From an uncultured Dorea sp. (GTDB taxonomy: Bacteria; Bacillota; Clostridia; Lachnospirales; Lachnospiraceae): a stretch of 64,000 bases of DNA. A model generated the notes under the pieces. The model ran no database searches. It was given only the letters and a program-made list of their open reading frames with translations, and was not told where the DNA came from. Below are positions 34,623-42,412 of the stretch, piece by piece. The position numbers were made by a program, and so were the translations under genes. The stretch is taken from the NCBI GenBank assembly GCA_910584095.1, contig CAJTYU010000016.1, positions 1 through 64,000 of the forward strand. Reading direction: 5' to 3'. Position 1 is the first letter of the stretch, and every line of letters begins with the position of its first letter.

Positions 34623-35939
34623 ATGAGAATTGAATTGCCGGATAAAGTAAAGACCATTATCCATAGGCTGCAGTCCCATGGATATGAGGCGTATGCCGTG
34701 GGAGGCTGTGTCCGTGACTCCATTCTGGGAAGAATACCGGAGGACTGGGATATTACCACCCAAGCCATGCCGAAGGAGACGAAGGCTTTATTTTCGCATA
34801 CCATCGATACGGGGATCGCACATGGAACGATTACGGTGTTTCTGGACGGGGAAGGCTTCGAAGTGACGACCTACCGCATAGATGGGAAATACGAAGACAG
34901 CCGCCACCCGTCGGAGGTGACCTTTGTGCGGAATTTGAAGGAAGACCTGCTTAGAAGGGATTTTACCATAAATGCTATGGCATATAATGATGAAGTCGGG
35001 CTGGTGGATATCTTTGGAGGTTTAGAGGATATAAGAGCAGGAGTCATCCGCTGTGTAGGAGATGCATATGCCCGGTTTTCCGAGGATGCGCTTCGTATAT
35101 TGAGGGGAGTCCGTTTTGCAGCGCAGCTTGGATTTGAGATTGACGGAGATACCAAGGAGGGAATGCGCCTGCTTGCTCCCGCGCTTCAGAAAATCAGCGC
35201 GGAACGAATCCAGGCAGAGCTTATGAAGATTCTCCTGTCCGCGCGGCCGGATATGCTGAGGGAAGCATGGAAGCTTGGCATTACAAAGGAATTTCTCCCG
35301 GAGTTTGATCGGGCTATGGAAACAGAGCAGGAGACGCCGCATCATATGTATACGGTAGGAGAACATATTCTGCATACGCTTGGCGGTATCCGCAGCGACC
35401 GGGTGCTTCGGCTTGTAATGCTGTTTCATGATTTGGGAAAACCTGAGGTAAAAACAGTGGACGAACTGGGGGCTGCTCATTTTAAGGGACATGCAGAAAA
35501 AAGCAGAGAGATTGTGAAGAAGGTATTAAAAAGGTTAAAATTCGATAATGCCACGCGGCACAGCGTAGAGAAGCTGGTGTATTATCACGATTACCGTATG
35601 CCGGTAACAAAAAAGAATGTAAGACGCGCTATAAATAAGATTGGAGAAGAATTATTTCCCCTTTATCTGGAGGTTCGGAGGGCAGATGTGCTGGCGCAGA
35701 GCATATATATGCGAAAGGAGAAGCTTGCAGACATTGACGGGGTAGAGACTTTGTACAGGGAAATTATTGATTCGGGACAGTGCGTATCAATAAAGGATCT
35801 GGCGGTAACCGGCAGAGACCTGATTGACGCAGGCATGGAACCTGGCAGAGAAATCGGGCAGACTCTTGAAAGGCTGTTGGATTTGGTGATTGAAACTCCC
35901 GGTTTAAACACAAAAGAAGAGCTCCTCAAACACATCTGA
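34623..35939 (+). CDS. cca: CCA tRNA nucleotidyltransferase, 438 aa
   Basis: It adds or repairs the CCA end of tRNAs. Class II poly(A)-polymerase-type motifs are present: GGCVRD at 27-32, DWDITTQA at 41-48, RRDFTINAMAYN and EDALRILRGVRFAAQLGFEI. A C-terminal HD domain follows (HILHTLGGI, LFHDLGKPEVKTV, YYHDYR). GGAGGGAGAAAAAGG precedes the ATG. Since the tRNA gene in this window does not encode CCA, the enzyme is needed. Confidence 0.94.
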   Translation: MRIELPDKVKTIIHRLQSHGYEAYAVGGCVRDSILGRIPEDWDITTQAMPKETKALFSHTIDTGIAHGTITVFLDGEGFEVTTYRIDGKYEDSRHPSEVTFVRNLKEDLLRRDFTINAMAYNDEVGLVDIFGGLEDIRAGVIRCVGDAYARFSEDALRILRGVRFAAQLGFEIDGDTKEGMRLLAPALQKISAERIQAELMKILLSARPDMLREAWKLGITKEFLPEFDRAMETEQETPHHMYTVGEHILHTLGGIRSDRVLRLVMLFHDLGKPEVKTVDELGAAHFKGHAEKSREIVKKVLKRLKFDNATRHSVEKLVYYHDYRMPVTKKNVRRAINKIGEELFPLYLEVRRADVLAQSIYMRKEKLADIDGVETLYREIIDSGQCVSIKDLAVTGRDLIDAGMEPGREIGQTLERLLDLVIETPGLNTKEELLKHI

Positions 35940-36023
35940 CCAACATCATAATAATGGGAATAATCCGGCGCCTAAATTCATACATTGAAAAGAACGGATG
36001 AATGAAGGTGCAGGGGTTTGGTT

Positions 36024-37010
36024 ATGCAAGAGTATGAACTGAAAGTACTGGAACAGTATGATGTCAATGTGAAGGGCACCCGAAAGACCAGAGGTGCATT
36101 TTTTTGTGATACGGAACAGGGGTTATTTCTGTTGAAGGAAGCGGGGATTTCCGAGAAACGGGTACCTGCATTATATAAAATGGGAGAAGCATTGAAGAAG
36201 GCGGGCTATACGGGAATAGACCAGATTCTGCCAAATGCTGAGGGGAATTATATCAGCGTGTCGGAAGACGGCGGCCGGTATATACTTAAGCATTGGTATT
36301 ATGGAAGGGAATGTGATATCCGCAGAAGCAGAGAGTTGTCGCGGGCGGTAAAGAATCTGGCAAGACTGCATCTGATTATGGTAATGCCGATGGAAGAATA
36401 TATCTTTCAGGAATCCCATTTAAAGGATATCTATGAGAGCCATAACAGGGAGCTTAGGAAAGTGCGTAAATTTGTCCGGAACAGAGCGGTTAAGGGAGAT
36501 TTTGAACTGCAGTTTTTGAAGGAGTATGAATCCCTGTATGAATGGGCGGATGCGGCGGTCGGCGAGCTTGCGGCGTCAGCCTACGACGAGCTGTATTCGG
36601 ACAGTGTTGCATATAGCCACATTGTGCATGGAGAATATAATTACCATAATGTACTGATGCTTGCGGACGGGATTGCAACAACTAATTTTGAGAAATTTCG
36701 GAGGAACGTACAGGTGGAGGACCTGTACTATTTTCTCCGGAAATCTATGGAAAAGCATGGATGGAACGTACATTTATGCGACTGTATGCTGAACGCATAC
36801 AGTGCAATCCGGCCAATCAGCGACCGTGAAATGGAATATTTAAAGGTAAGATTTATTTATCCGGAAAAATTTTGGAAGATAACAGGTTCCTATTATCGAT
36901 CAAACAAAGCGTGGATTTCGGTTAAGAACGTAGAAAAATTTCAGACGGCGGTTACCCAGACAGAGGAAAAAAGAAAGCTTCTGAAGGAAATATTTGCTTT
37001 TCAGTTATAG
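36024..37010 (+). CDS. CotS-like spore coat/kinase-fold protein, 328 aa
   Basis: The protein (MQEYELKVLEQYDVNVKGTR, FCDTEQGLFLLKEA, ILKHWYYGRECDIRRSRELS, LARLHLIM) follows the CotS/YutH/YsxE pattern of an aminoglycoside-phosphotransferase-like fold used in spore coats. YSHIVHGEYNYHNVLM corresponds to the usual HGDxxxxN catalytic loop, with glutamate in place of aspartate. ATG 36024 is chosen with GCAGGGG before it; a TTG at 36018 is an alternative. It is a single gene between cca and hup. Confidence 0.8.
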   Translation: MQEYELKVLEQYDVNVKGTRKTRGAFFCDTEQGLFLLKEAGISEKRVPALYKMGEALKKAGYTGIDQILPNAEGNYISVSEDGGRYILKHWYYGRECDIRRSRELSRAVKNLARLHLIMVMPMEEYIFQESHLKDIYESHNRELRKVRKFVRNRAVKGDFELQFLKEYESLYEWADAAVGELAASAYDELYSDSVAYSHIVHGEYNYHNVLMLADGIATTNFEKFRRNVQVEDLYYFLRKSMEKHGWNVHLCDCMLNAYSAIRPISDREMEYLKVRFIYPEKFWKITGSYYRSNKAWISVKNVEKFQTAVTQTEEKRKLLKEIFAFQL

Positions 37011-37083
37011 AAAGGCCGTTGCCGCGAAGGGAGCGGGCAGTAACAAAAGCCTATAAACTAGCGGTTTTTTCGAGTATATTGCC

Positions 37084-37112
37084 TTGACAAACAAATAGAA
37101 AAGATGTATAAC
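37084..37112 (+). promoter_or_regulatory. Promoter of hup
   Basis: TTGACA at 37084-37089 and TATAAC at 37107-37112 with a 17-base spacer; a near-consensus promoter fitting an abundant nucleoid protein. Confidence 0.8.
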
Positions 37113-37159
37113 AGGAATGAGGCATGATGATGCAAAGAAACAAGAGGAGGAAATTATAC

Positions 37160-37435
37160 ATGAATAAAACAGAATTGGTAGCAGCAATCGCTGAGAAAGC
37201 AGAGCTGTCTAAGAAAGATTCAGAGAAAGCTTTATTGGCGTTTGTTGATGTTGTTACAGAAGAACTCCAGAAGGGTGGAAAGGTTCAGCTGGTTGGATTC
37301 GGTACGTTCGAAGTGAGCAAAAGGGCAGCCAGAGAGGGAAGAAATCCTCAGACAGGCGCGTCTATGAAGATTGAAGCTTGTACAGCACCTAAGTTTAAAG
37401 CAGGCAAGGCTTTGAAAGATGCTGTTAACAAATAA
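37160..37435 (+). CDS. hup: HU-family DNA-binding protein, 91 aa
   Basis: MNKTELVAAIAEKAELSKKD, VQLVGFGTFEVSKRAAREGR and the NPQTGASMKIEA beta-arm with its proline are a complete HU. It binds and bends DNA as a homodimer in the nucleoid. The ATG at 37160 lies 8 bases after AGAGGAGG; the ATG at 37124 would add a non-HU leader. It opens the conserved hup-rqcP-yabP-yabQ-divIC-spoIIE cluster. Confidence 0.96.
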   Translation: MNKTELVAAIAEKAELSKKDSEKALLAFVDVVTEELQKGGKVQLVGFGTFEVSKRAAREGRNPQTGASMKIEACTAPKFKAGKALKDAVNK

Positions 37436-37463
37436 GAAGGTTTGATTTAAGCATGTATACAGA

Positions 37464-37486
37464 GGCATCGGGATCTACCCGGTGCC
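37464..37486 (+). terminator. Weak terminator or attenuator hairpin
   Basis: GGCATCGGG and CCCGGTGCC form a 9-bp stem with one G-T pair and a 5-base loop, followed by the weak tract ATTCTTTG. It may reduce read-through from the strong hup promoter into rqcP. Confidence 0.5.
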
Positions 37487-37520
37487 ATTCTTTGTCTAAA
37501 GACGGGAAGGGAGAAGAAAG

Positions 37521-37760
37521 ATGCGGTTAGATAAATTTTTGAAGGTGTCTAGACTGATTAAGAGAAGGACGGTGGCGAACGAGGCATGCGACGCCGGGAG
37601 GGTATTGGTGAACGGCGCCGTGGCAAAAGCATCTGTAAAGGTGAAGCCCGGCGATGTGATTGAGATCCAGTTCGGCACAAGAACTGTTAAAGCGGAAGTT
37701 TTGGAAATCCGCGATACCACGAAAAAGGAAGAAGCGAAGGAACTGTTTAAATATTTGTAA
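37521..37760 (+). CDS. rqcP: RqcP S4-domain ribosome quality-control factor, 79 aa
   Basis: The whole protein is an S4 RNA-binding domain: MRLDKFLKVSRLIKRRTVAN, ACDAGRVLVNGAVAKASVKV and GDVIEIQFG. In this gene neighbourhood (hup-yabO-yabP-yabQ-divIC) the orthologue in Bacillus subtilis is YabO, renamed RqcP, which works with RqcH to add alanine tails to stalled nascent chains. GGGAAGGGAGAAG precedes the ATG. Confidence 0.92.
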   Translation: MRLDKFLKVSRLIKRRTVANEACDAGRVLVNGAVAKASVKVKPGDVIEIQFGTRTVKAEVLEIRDTTKKEEAKELFKYL

Positions 37761-37763
37761 TAA

Positions 37764-37772
37764 TTATCCACA
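37764..37772 (+). promoter_or_regulatory. Single DnaA-box match upstream of yabP
   Basis: TTATCCACA, a perfect DnaA-box consensus, lies between rqcP and yabP. A single isolated box is weak evidence for regulation. Confidence 0.35.
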
Positions 37773-37810
37773 GCCGGGCATAATTTTGTTTAGAAAGGTT
37801 GTGATGATAA

Positions 37811-38095
37811 ATGGATGAAAAGCAGGCGGGCGGAACGCACAAACTGGTGGTAAACAACCGTAAGACCAGTCTGGTAACGGGAGTGCTGGATGTTTTATCT
37901 TTTGATTTGAATGAAATATTGCTGGAGACGGAGCAGGGAATGCTGATGGTTAAGGGGACGGATATGCATGTGAATCGGCTGAATCTGGAAAAGGGAGAGG
38001 TGGATCTGTCGGGAAATATTGATAGTTTTGCCTATTCCGAGATTCATCAACAGGCGAAAAATGGGGAGTCATTTCTTGGCAAGCTATTTCGTTAG
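37811..38095 (+). CDS. yabP: YabP sporulation protein, 94 aa
   Basis: MDEKQAGGTHKLVVNNRKTS, VTGVLDVLSFDLNEILLETE and MLMVKGTDMHVNRLNLEKGE match YabP, a small beta-rich sporulation protein with a YabP/YqfC fold. The position between rqcP and yabQ confirms it. GAAAGGTTGTGAT precedes the ATG. Confidence 0.93.
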   Translation: MDEKQAGGTHKLVVNNRKTSLVTGVLDVLSFDLNEILLETEQGMLMVKGTDMHVNRLNLEKGEVDLSGNIDSFAYSEIHQQAKNGESFLGKLFR

Positions 38096-38113
38096 CTTGG
38101 AAAGTGTGAAGTT

Positions 38114-38446
38114 ATGCAGGGACTGAGAACGGAAATAGCTGCTTTCCTGACGGCTTTTTTGACAGGGATGACGGCGGCCTGCGCATATCTCTGCATTAGG
38201 AAGCTGCGCAGGGTAATTCCCCATTCTTTATCAGTGATTGCAGTGGAGGATGGAATATACTGGGTCGGTACGGCTATATACATATTTGTGCAGATTTACA
38301 GCACAAGCAGCGGCAGTATCCGCTGGTATTTCATAATTGGGGCAGGGGCCGGACTCTTAGTGTTTATGCTGGCTGGGAGGTTTTTTCGGAAAATAAGGAC
38401 TGGATTGTATAAAAAAAGAAATGAGAAATCGAAAAAAAAGTATTGA
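38114..38446 (+). CDS. yabQ: YabQ-like spore cortex protein, 110 aa
   Basis: This is a small protein with about three hydrophobic segments (EIAAFLTAFLTGMTAACAYL; AVEDGIYWVGTAIYIFVQIY; WYFIIGAGAGLLVFMLAGRF) and a lysine-rich tail. The layout and position between yabP and divIC identify YabQ, a mother-cell membrane protein needed for cortex formation in B. subtilis. It is shorter than the Bacillus protein. Confidence 0.88.
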   Translation: MQGLRTEIAAFLTAFLTGMTAACAYLCIRKLRRVIPHSLSVIAVEDGIYWVGTAIYIFVQIYSTSSGSIRWYFIIGAGAGLLVFMLAGRFFRKIRTGLYKKRNEKSKKKY

Positions 38447-38531
38447 AATTCATGTCAAAACAGGATAAGGTATTAATATCTATGATGAGGGGTTTGTCCG
38501 GCGGAGGAGCCGGCTATGAGGAGTATATAAA

Positions 38532-38852
38532 ATGGGTATCAAACAAAAAAGTCGTGTAAACAGGCGCAGGAGCCGATTGCGGAAGCATACGTCGAGCGTG
38601 CTTGGAATAAGCGGTGTTATTTTGCTGCTGGTTGCGGTTATATCAGTTAGCAGCATTTCACTTCGTGCGAAAAACCAGTCCTATATTGAACAGGAAGCAG
38701 AGCTGGAAGCGCAGATTCAGGAAGAAAAAGAGCGGACCGGGGAAATAGAACAGATGGAAGATTATGTGGGAACTAACGAGTATGTTGAGCAGACCGCTAG
38801 AGATAAACTGGGACTTATTTATGAGAATGAGACCATATTTAAGAGAAAATGA
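38532..38852 (+). CDS. divIC: DivIC/FtsB-type septum formation initiator, 106 aa
   Basis: It has a basic cytoplasmic tail (GIKQKSRVNRRRSRLRKHTS), one membrane segment (VLGISGVILLLVAVISVSSI), and an extracellular coiled coil (EQEAELEAQIQEEKERTGEI) with the closing YVEQTARDKLGLIYENE motif typical of FtsB/DivIC. It takes part in divisome assembly with FtsL and DivIB. The synteny with yabQ and spoIIE is the same as in Bacillus. Confidence 0.93.
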   Translation: MGIKQKSRVNRRRSRLRKHTSSVLGISGVILLLVAVISVSSISLRAKNQSYIEQEAELEAQIQEEKERTGEIEQMEDYVGTNEYVEQTARDKLGLIYENETIFKRK

Positions 38853-38866
38853 TAAAGTACAAAAGA

Positions 38867-38899
38867 AGAGCATCAGGGAGATTCCCTGATGCTCTTTAT
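38867..38899 (+). terminator. Rho-independent terminator between divIC and spoIIE
   Basis: AGAGCATCAGGGA (38867-38879) pairs perfectly with TCCCTGATGCTCT (38883-38895), followed by TTATT. It separates the divIC transcript from the phosphatase gene, whose start lies only 32 bases further on. Confidence 0.85.
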
Positions 38900-38930
38900 T
38901 ATTCGAACTTTTATGAAGCAGGAGGGGAAT

Positions 38931-40334
38931 ATGGAGATTGTAAAGGACAGAGAAATATTTTCCAACCCATATATTATCCAGATGGACAAGTTTGCAGATT
39001 CGCTGAAGCATTTATCGGAGACTTTTTTGTATCTGGAGGACTATAAAGGAACGTTTACAAAGGATGAGATTGAAGAGATGTTCCTTCGGGTATCGGAACG
39101 AGTCTGTGCAAATTGTGAGAAAAGGAACTGGTGTCTTGGGGAAAACCGGATCCATACCTGCCAGATGGTATATGAAATTCTCTGTACGGTGGAGGAATAC
39201 GGAGCGGAGCTGAATACAGAGATAAAGAGAAAGCTTCAGAAGAAATGCGATATGGCGCCCAGATTTTTGCGGGAGACCTTAGAAGTGTTTGGCGACGCCA
39301 AGCAGAAGCTGTTATGGAATAATCGGATTGTACAGAACAGGGAGAGCTATGCGATGTCCCTGATTTCATTTGCAGATATGCTCCAGAGGACGGCAAGACA
39401 ATTGGGAGCGGGGATCTTTTCAGATGAGCGGCTGGATAAAAAAATACGCAGTCAGCTGAAAAGAGTAGGGATCCGGGTTATCAGTATGGTATTTTACATG
39501 TCTGAAAAAGGAAAATATGAGATTCATCTGACGCTGAAGTCACAGAAGGGTCAGTGCGTGGCGACAAAGGAAGTAGCAAAAATCTTGAGCGCTTGTACCG
39601 GGCGTTCCATGTATCCGGAAACTGGGGAACAGCCTCTCGTATGGGAAGAATACAGTACGGTTATTATAAGAGAAAGCGCCAGATATCATACGCTTCAGGG
39701 GGTGGCAAAGATAGGAAAAGGCTGTGAACAGATTTCTGGAGACACGTTTCTTATGACCGCCCTTCCTGGAGGAAAGGAAGGGGTAGTTCTGTCGGACGGG
39801 ATGGGCTCTGGCGAAGAGGCGTTCCGGGAAAGCGCTATGGTGGTGGAAATGATGGAGGAGCTTCTCATGGCGGGATTTCCCATGGAAATGGCGATTCAGA
39901 TGTTGAATACTGCGTTGGTTATGGGCCGGGAAGAGGTGTATTTTTCTACAATTGATATGTGTATTTTTGATTTGTATGAGGGGAGCTGCGAGCTGTTGAA
40001 AGCCGGGGCTTCAACAACATTTATCCGGTATTCGGAGCGGATTGAGAAGATCACTTCCGCTACGCTTCCAATCGGCGTTATTCAGAATATTGAGATTGAT
40101 CGTGTCGGCAGAGAACTGCATGACGGAGATTTTGTGATTATGGTGACGGATGGAGTGATGGATGCCCTGCCGGTAGGAGAACAGGAGTCTTTAATCGGGA
40201 CCTTTATCAAAGGAACAAGAAGCCAAAACCCAAAGGAGATGGCGCATTATATACTGGAGCAGGTATTAGAGTGGACCGGCGAGGCGCCAATGGACGATAT
40301 GACGGTTATCGTAATCGGCGTATGGGAATTATAG
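38931..40334 (+). CDS. spoIIE: SpoIIE-family PP2C phosphatase without membrane domain, 467 aa
   Basis: The ATG at 38931 follows GCAGGAGGGG. The C-terminal half is a PP2C/SpoIIE phosphatase with SDGMGSGEEAFRES, VIMVTDGVMDALPVG and APMDDMTVIVIGVWEL supplying the metal-binding aspartates. The N-terminal half matches SpoIIE's central region, including a CANCEKRNWCLGE cysteine cluster. The ten membrane segments of B. subtilis SpoIIE (827 aa) are absent, and the sequence just upstream is divIC and a terminator, so this form should be soluble. It presumably dephosphorylates SpoIIAA to activate sigma-F. Confidence 0.88.
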   Translation: MEIVKDREIFSNPYIIQMDKFADSLKHLSETFLYLEDYKGTFTKDEIEEMFLRVSERVCANCEKRNWCLGENRIHTCQMVYEILCTVEEYGAELNTEIKRKLQKKCDMAPRFLRETLEVFGDAKQKLLWNNRIVQNRESYAMSLISFADMLQRTARQLGAGIFSDERLDKKIRSQLKRVGIRVISMVFYMSEKGKYEIHLTLKSQKGQCVATKEVAKILSACTGRSMYPETGEQPLVWEEYSTVIIRESARYHTLQGVAKIGKGCEQISGDTFLMTALPGGKEGVVLSDGMGSGEEAFRESAMVVEMMEELLMAGFPMEMAIQMLNTALVMGREEVYFSTIDMCIFDLYEGSCELLKAGASTTFIRYSERIEKITSATLPIGVIQNIEIDRVGRELHDGDFVIMVTDGVMDALPVGEQESLIGTFIKGTRSQNPKEMAHYILEQVLEWTGEAPMDDMTVIVIGVWEL

Positions 40335-40344
40335 GAATCAGGGG

Positions 40345-40373
40345 TTGCATTTTCTGGAAATAGTATGTAAAAT
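40345..40373 (+). promoter_or_regulatory. Predicted promoter of the tilS-hpt-ftsH operon
   Basis: TTGCAT at 40345-40350 and TAAAAT at 40368-40373 are 17 bases apart, about 85 bases before tilS. Moderate match only. Confidence 0.45.
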
Positions 40374-40458
40374 AATTTCAGCCGTGCAGTAGCGCTGTGA
40401 AGCGGTATGGTAAATGGCGGGCGATTCATTTTATGGGGAGCTGTGATAAGAAATACCT

Positions 40459-41865
40459 ATGTATGAAAAGATAAAGGCGTATGTGCGAAAGTACCATATG
40501 CTTCATGAATCAGATATGGTTGTTGCAGGCGTATCGGGAGGACCGGATTCTATATGCCTTCTTTGTGTTTTAAATAAGCTTCAGGCTGAACTGGGTTTTG
40601 GGATAGCGGCAGTCCATGTGAACCACTGCCTTCGAGGGGCGGAGGCAGACAGGGATGAACAGTTTGTAATGAATTTCTGCAGGGAGATGGGTGTTCCGCT
40701 AAAGACAGTAACGGCGGACGTGGCCGCTTATGCAGCGAAGCATGGACTATCCACAGAAGAAGCTGGCCGGGAAGTAAGACGGAGGGCCTACCGGGAGGCG
40801 GCTTGGGAATATGGGGGAACAAAGATCGCATTGGCCCATCATATGGATGATAATGCAGAGACAATGCTTCTTCATATGGCGAGAGGGACCGGGATTCGGG
40901 GAATGACAGGCATACGTCCAGCGGCAGGCGAATATATTCGTCCGCTTCTGATTGTCCGAAAGGCGGAGATTGAAGAATACCTGAAGACGGAAGGGATTCC
41001 AAGCTGTAAGGATTCAACCAATCAGGAGGATATTTATGCCAGAAACCGGGTCAGGAATCATATCCTGCCATATTTAGAATCAGAAATCAACCAGAAAACA
41101 GTACAACATATGCTGGAACTGTCTGAGCAGATAGAGACGCTGAAAGGGTATATTGACCGGCAGACGGAAGAATTGTGGAAAATTTGCGTATCAGTTCAAG
41201 ACGGCGCATATCTGCTGAATATTAAGGAATTTGAAAAGGCGGACAAAGCGGTCAGACCTTATTTGATTCAAAGGCTTCTTGGAGAAGCGGCGGGAGGGCC
41301 GAAGAATATTGAAGCTGTCCATATCAGGTCAGTGGAAGAGCTTGCCTGCAGACAGACTGGGAAGAAGCTGACGCTTCCCCTGGGGCTGAAGGCTGAGCGG
41401 AGATATCAGGATATTTATGTTGCCGGAAGAAAGACGGAACAGAAGACGGACGCGGCTGACGAAGCGAAGGAGCTTCTGCTGTGCGGCGGGGATGAGCCGG
41501 ATACGGTAAGTGAGCTGGAAGGCGGCGTGCGTATCAGGATTTTTCATTGCAGAGAAATCCCGGATACATTTGAGAAACGCCCCTACACGAAATGGTTTAA
41601 CTATGATATAATACAGAATGGCATTGTTCTTAGAACCCGGAGACCGGGAGATTATCTGGCGATTGACCGGCTTGGGCATACACAGAAGATAAAGTCTTAT
41701 TTTATTAATGAGAAAGTGCCGGGAGACCAGAGGGGCTGCGTTCCGCTGGTTGCGGAGGGACCGGAGATTCTGTGGATTGTCGGATACAGGCAGAGTAAGA
41801 GGTATCAGGTTACTAAGGAAACCAAAAGAATTTTGGAAATTAGTTTTGATAATTACGGAGGATAA
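40459..41865 (+). CDS. tilS: tRNA(Ile)-lysidine synthase, 468 aa
   Basis: It converts C34 of the CAU-anticodon tRNA-Ile to lysidine. The ATP pyrophosphatase loop SGGPDS is at residues 26-31. HVNHCLRGAEADRDEQFV and IALAHHMDDNAETMLLHMAR, typical of TilS, follow, as does RNRVRNHILPYL. A C-terminal domain (FNYDIIQNGIVLRTRRPGDY) completes the protein. It is followed five bases later by hpt, as in Bacillus. Confidence 0.95.
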   Translation: MYEKIKAYVRKYHMLHESDMVVAGVSGGPDSICLLCVLNKLQAELGFGIAAVHVNHCLRGAEADRDEQFVMNFCREMGVPLKTVTADVAAYAAKHGLSTEEAGREVRRRAYREAAWEYGGTKIALAHHMDDNAETMLLHMARGTGIRGMTGIRPAAGEYIRPLLIVRKAEIEEYLKTEGIPSCKDSTNQEDIYARNRVRNHILPYLESEINQKTVQHMLELSEQIETLKGYIDRQTEELWKICVSVQDGAYLLNIKEFEKADKAVRPYLIQRLLGEAAGGPKNIEAVHIRSVEELACRQTGKKLTLPLGLKAERRYQDIYVAGRKTEQKTDAADEAKELLLCGGDEPDTVSELEGGVRIRIFHCREIPDTFEKRPYTKWFNYDIIQNGIVLRTRRPGDYLAIDRLGHTQKIKSYFINEKVPGDQRGCVPLVAEGPEILWIVGYRQSKRYQVTKETKRILEISFDNYGG

Positions 41866-41869
41866 AGGG

Positions 41870-42397
41870 ATGGCAGAGACGATTCGGGTATTGGTGCCGG
41901 AGAAAGATGTGGATAAGAAGATCTGTGAAATAGGAGAGCAGATTAGCAGGGATTATGAAGGGAAAGAGATACATTTGATCTGCGTACTAAAGGGCGGGGT
42001 ATTCTTTATGTGCGAGCTCGCAAAGCGGATAACGGTTCCGGTGAGCATGGATTTTATGAGCGTTTCCAGCTATGGGGCCGATACAAAGTCAAGCGGCGTG
42101 GTGAAGATTGTCAAAGATCTGGATGAACCATTAGAGGGTAAAGACGTATTAATCGTAGAAGATATTATTGATTCGGGGCGGACTCTTTACCATCTGATCG
42201 AGCTGCTTCAGAAGAGGAATCCGGCAAGCATACGTCTCTGCACACTTTTGGATAAGCCGGAAAGGCGGGTAAAGCAGGTAAATGTGGATTATGTGTGTTT
42301 TAGTATTCCAGATGAATTTGTAGTGGGATATGGTCTGGATTATGCGCAAAAATATAGAAACCTTCCATATGTTGGCGTTGTGGAAGGGGCAGAGTAG
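41870..42397 (+). CDS. hpt: Hypoxanthine phosphoribosyltransferase, 175 aa
   Basis: It salvages hypoxanthine and guanine with PRPP. The PRPP loop VLIVEDIIDSGRTLYHLIEL, ICVLKGGVFFMCELAKRI and the base-binding CFSIPDEFVVGYGLDYAQKY are all present at normal length. The ATG at 41870 follows GGAGGATAAAGGG; an upstream extension to 41708 lies inside tilS and is not supported. The tilS-hpt-ftsH order is conserved in Firmicutes. Confidence 0.96.
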   Translation: MAETIRVLVPEKDVDKKICEIGEQISRDYEGKEIHLICVLKGGVFFMCELAKRITVPVSMDFMSVSSYGADTKSSGVVKIVKDLDEPLEGKDVLIVEDIIDSGRTLYHLIELLQKRNPASIRLCTLLDKPERRVKQVNVDYVCFSIPDEFVVGYGLDYAQKYRNLPYVGVVEGAE

Positions 42398-42412
42398 GAG
42401 GAGTATACAGGT

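Noticed and set aside
41708..41869. N-terminal extension of hpt inside tilS
   Set aside because: The added residues match no Hpt and the strong ribosome site lies directly before the internal ATG at 41870.
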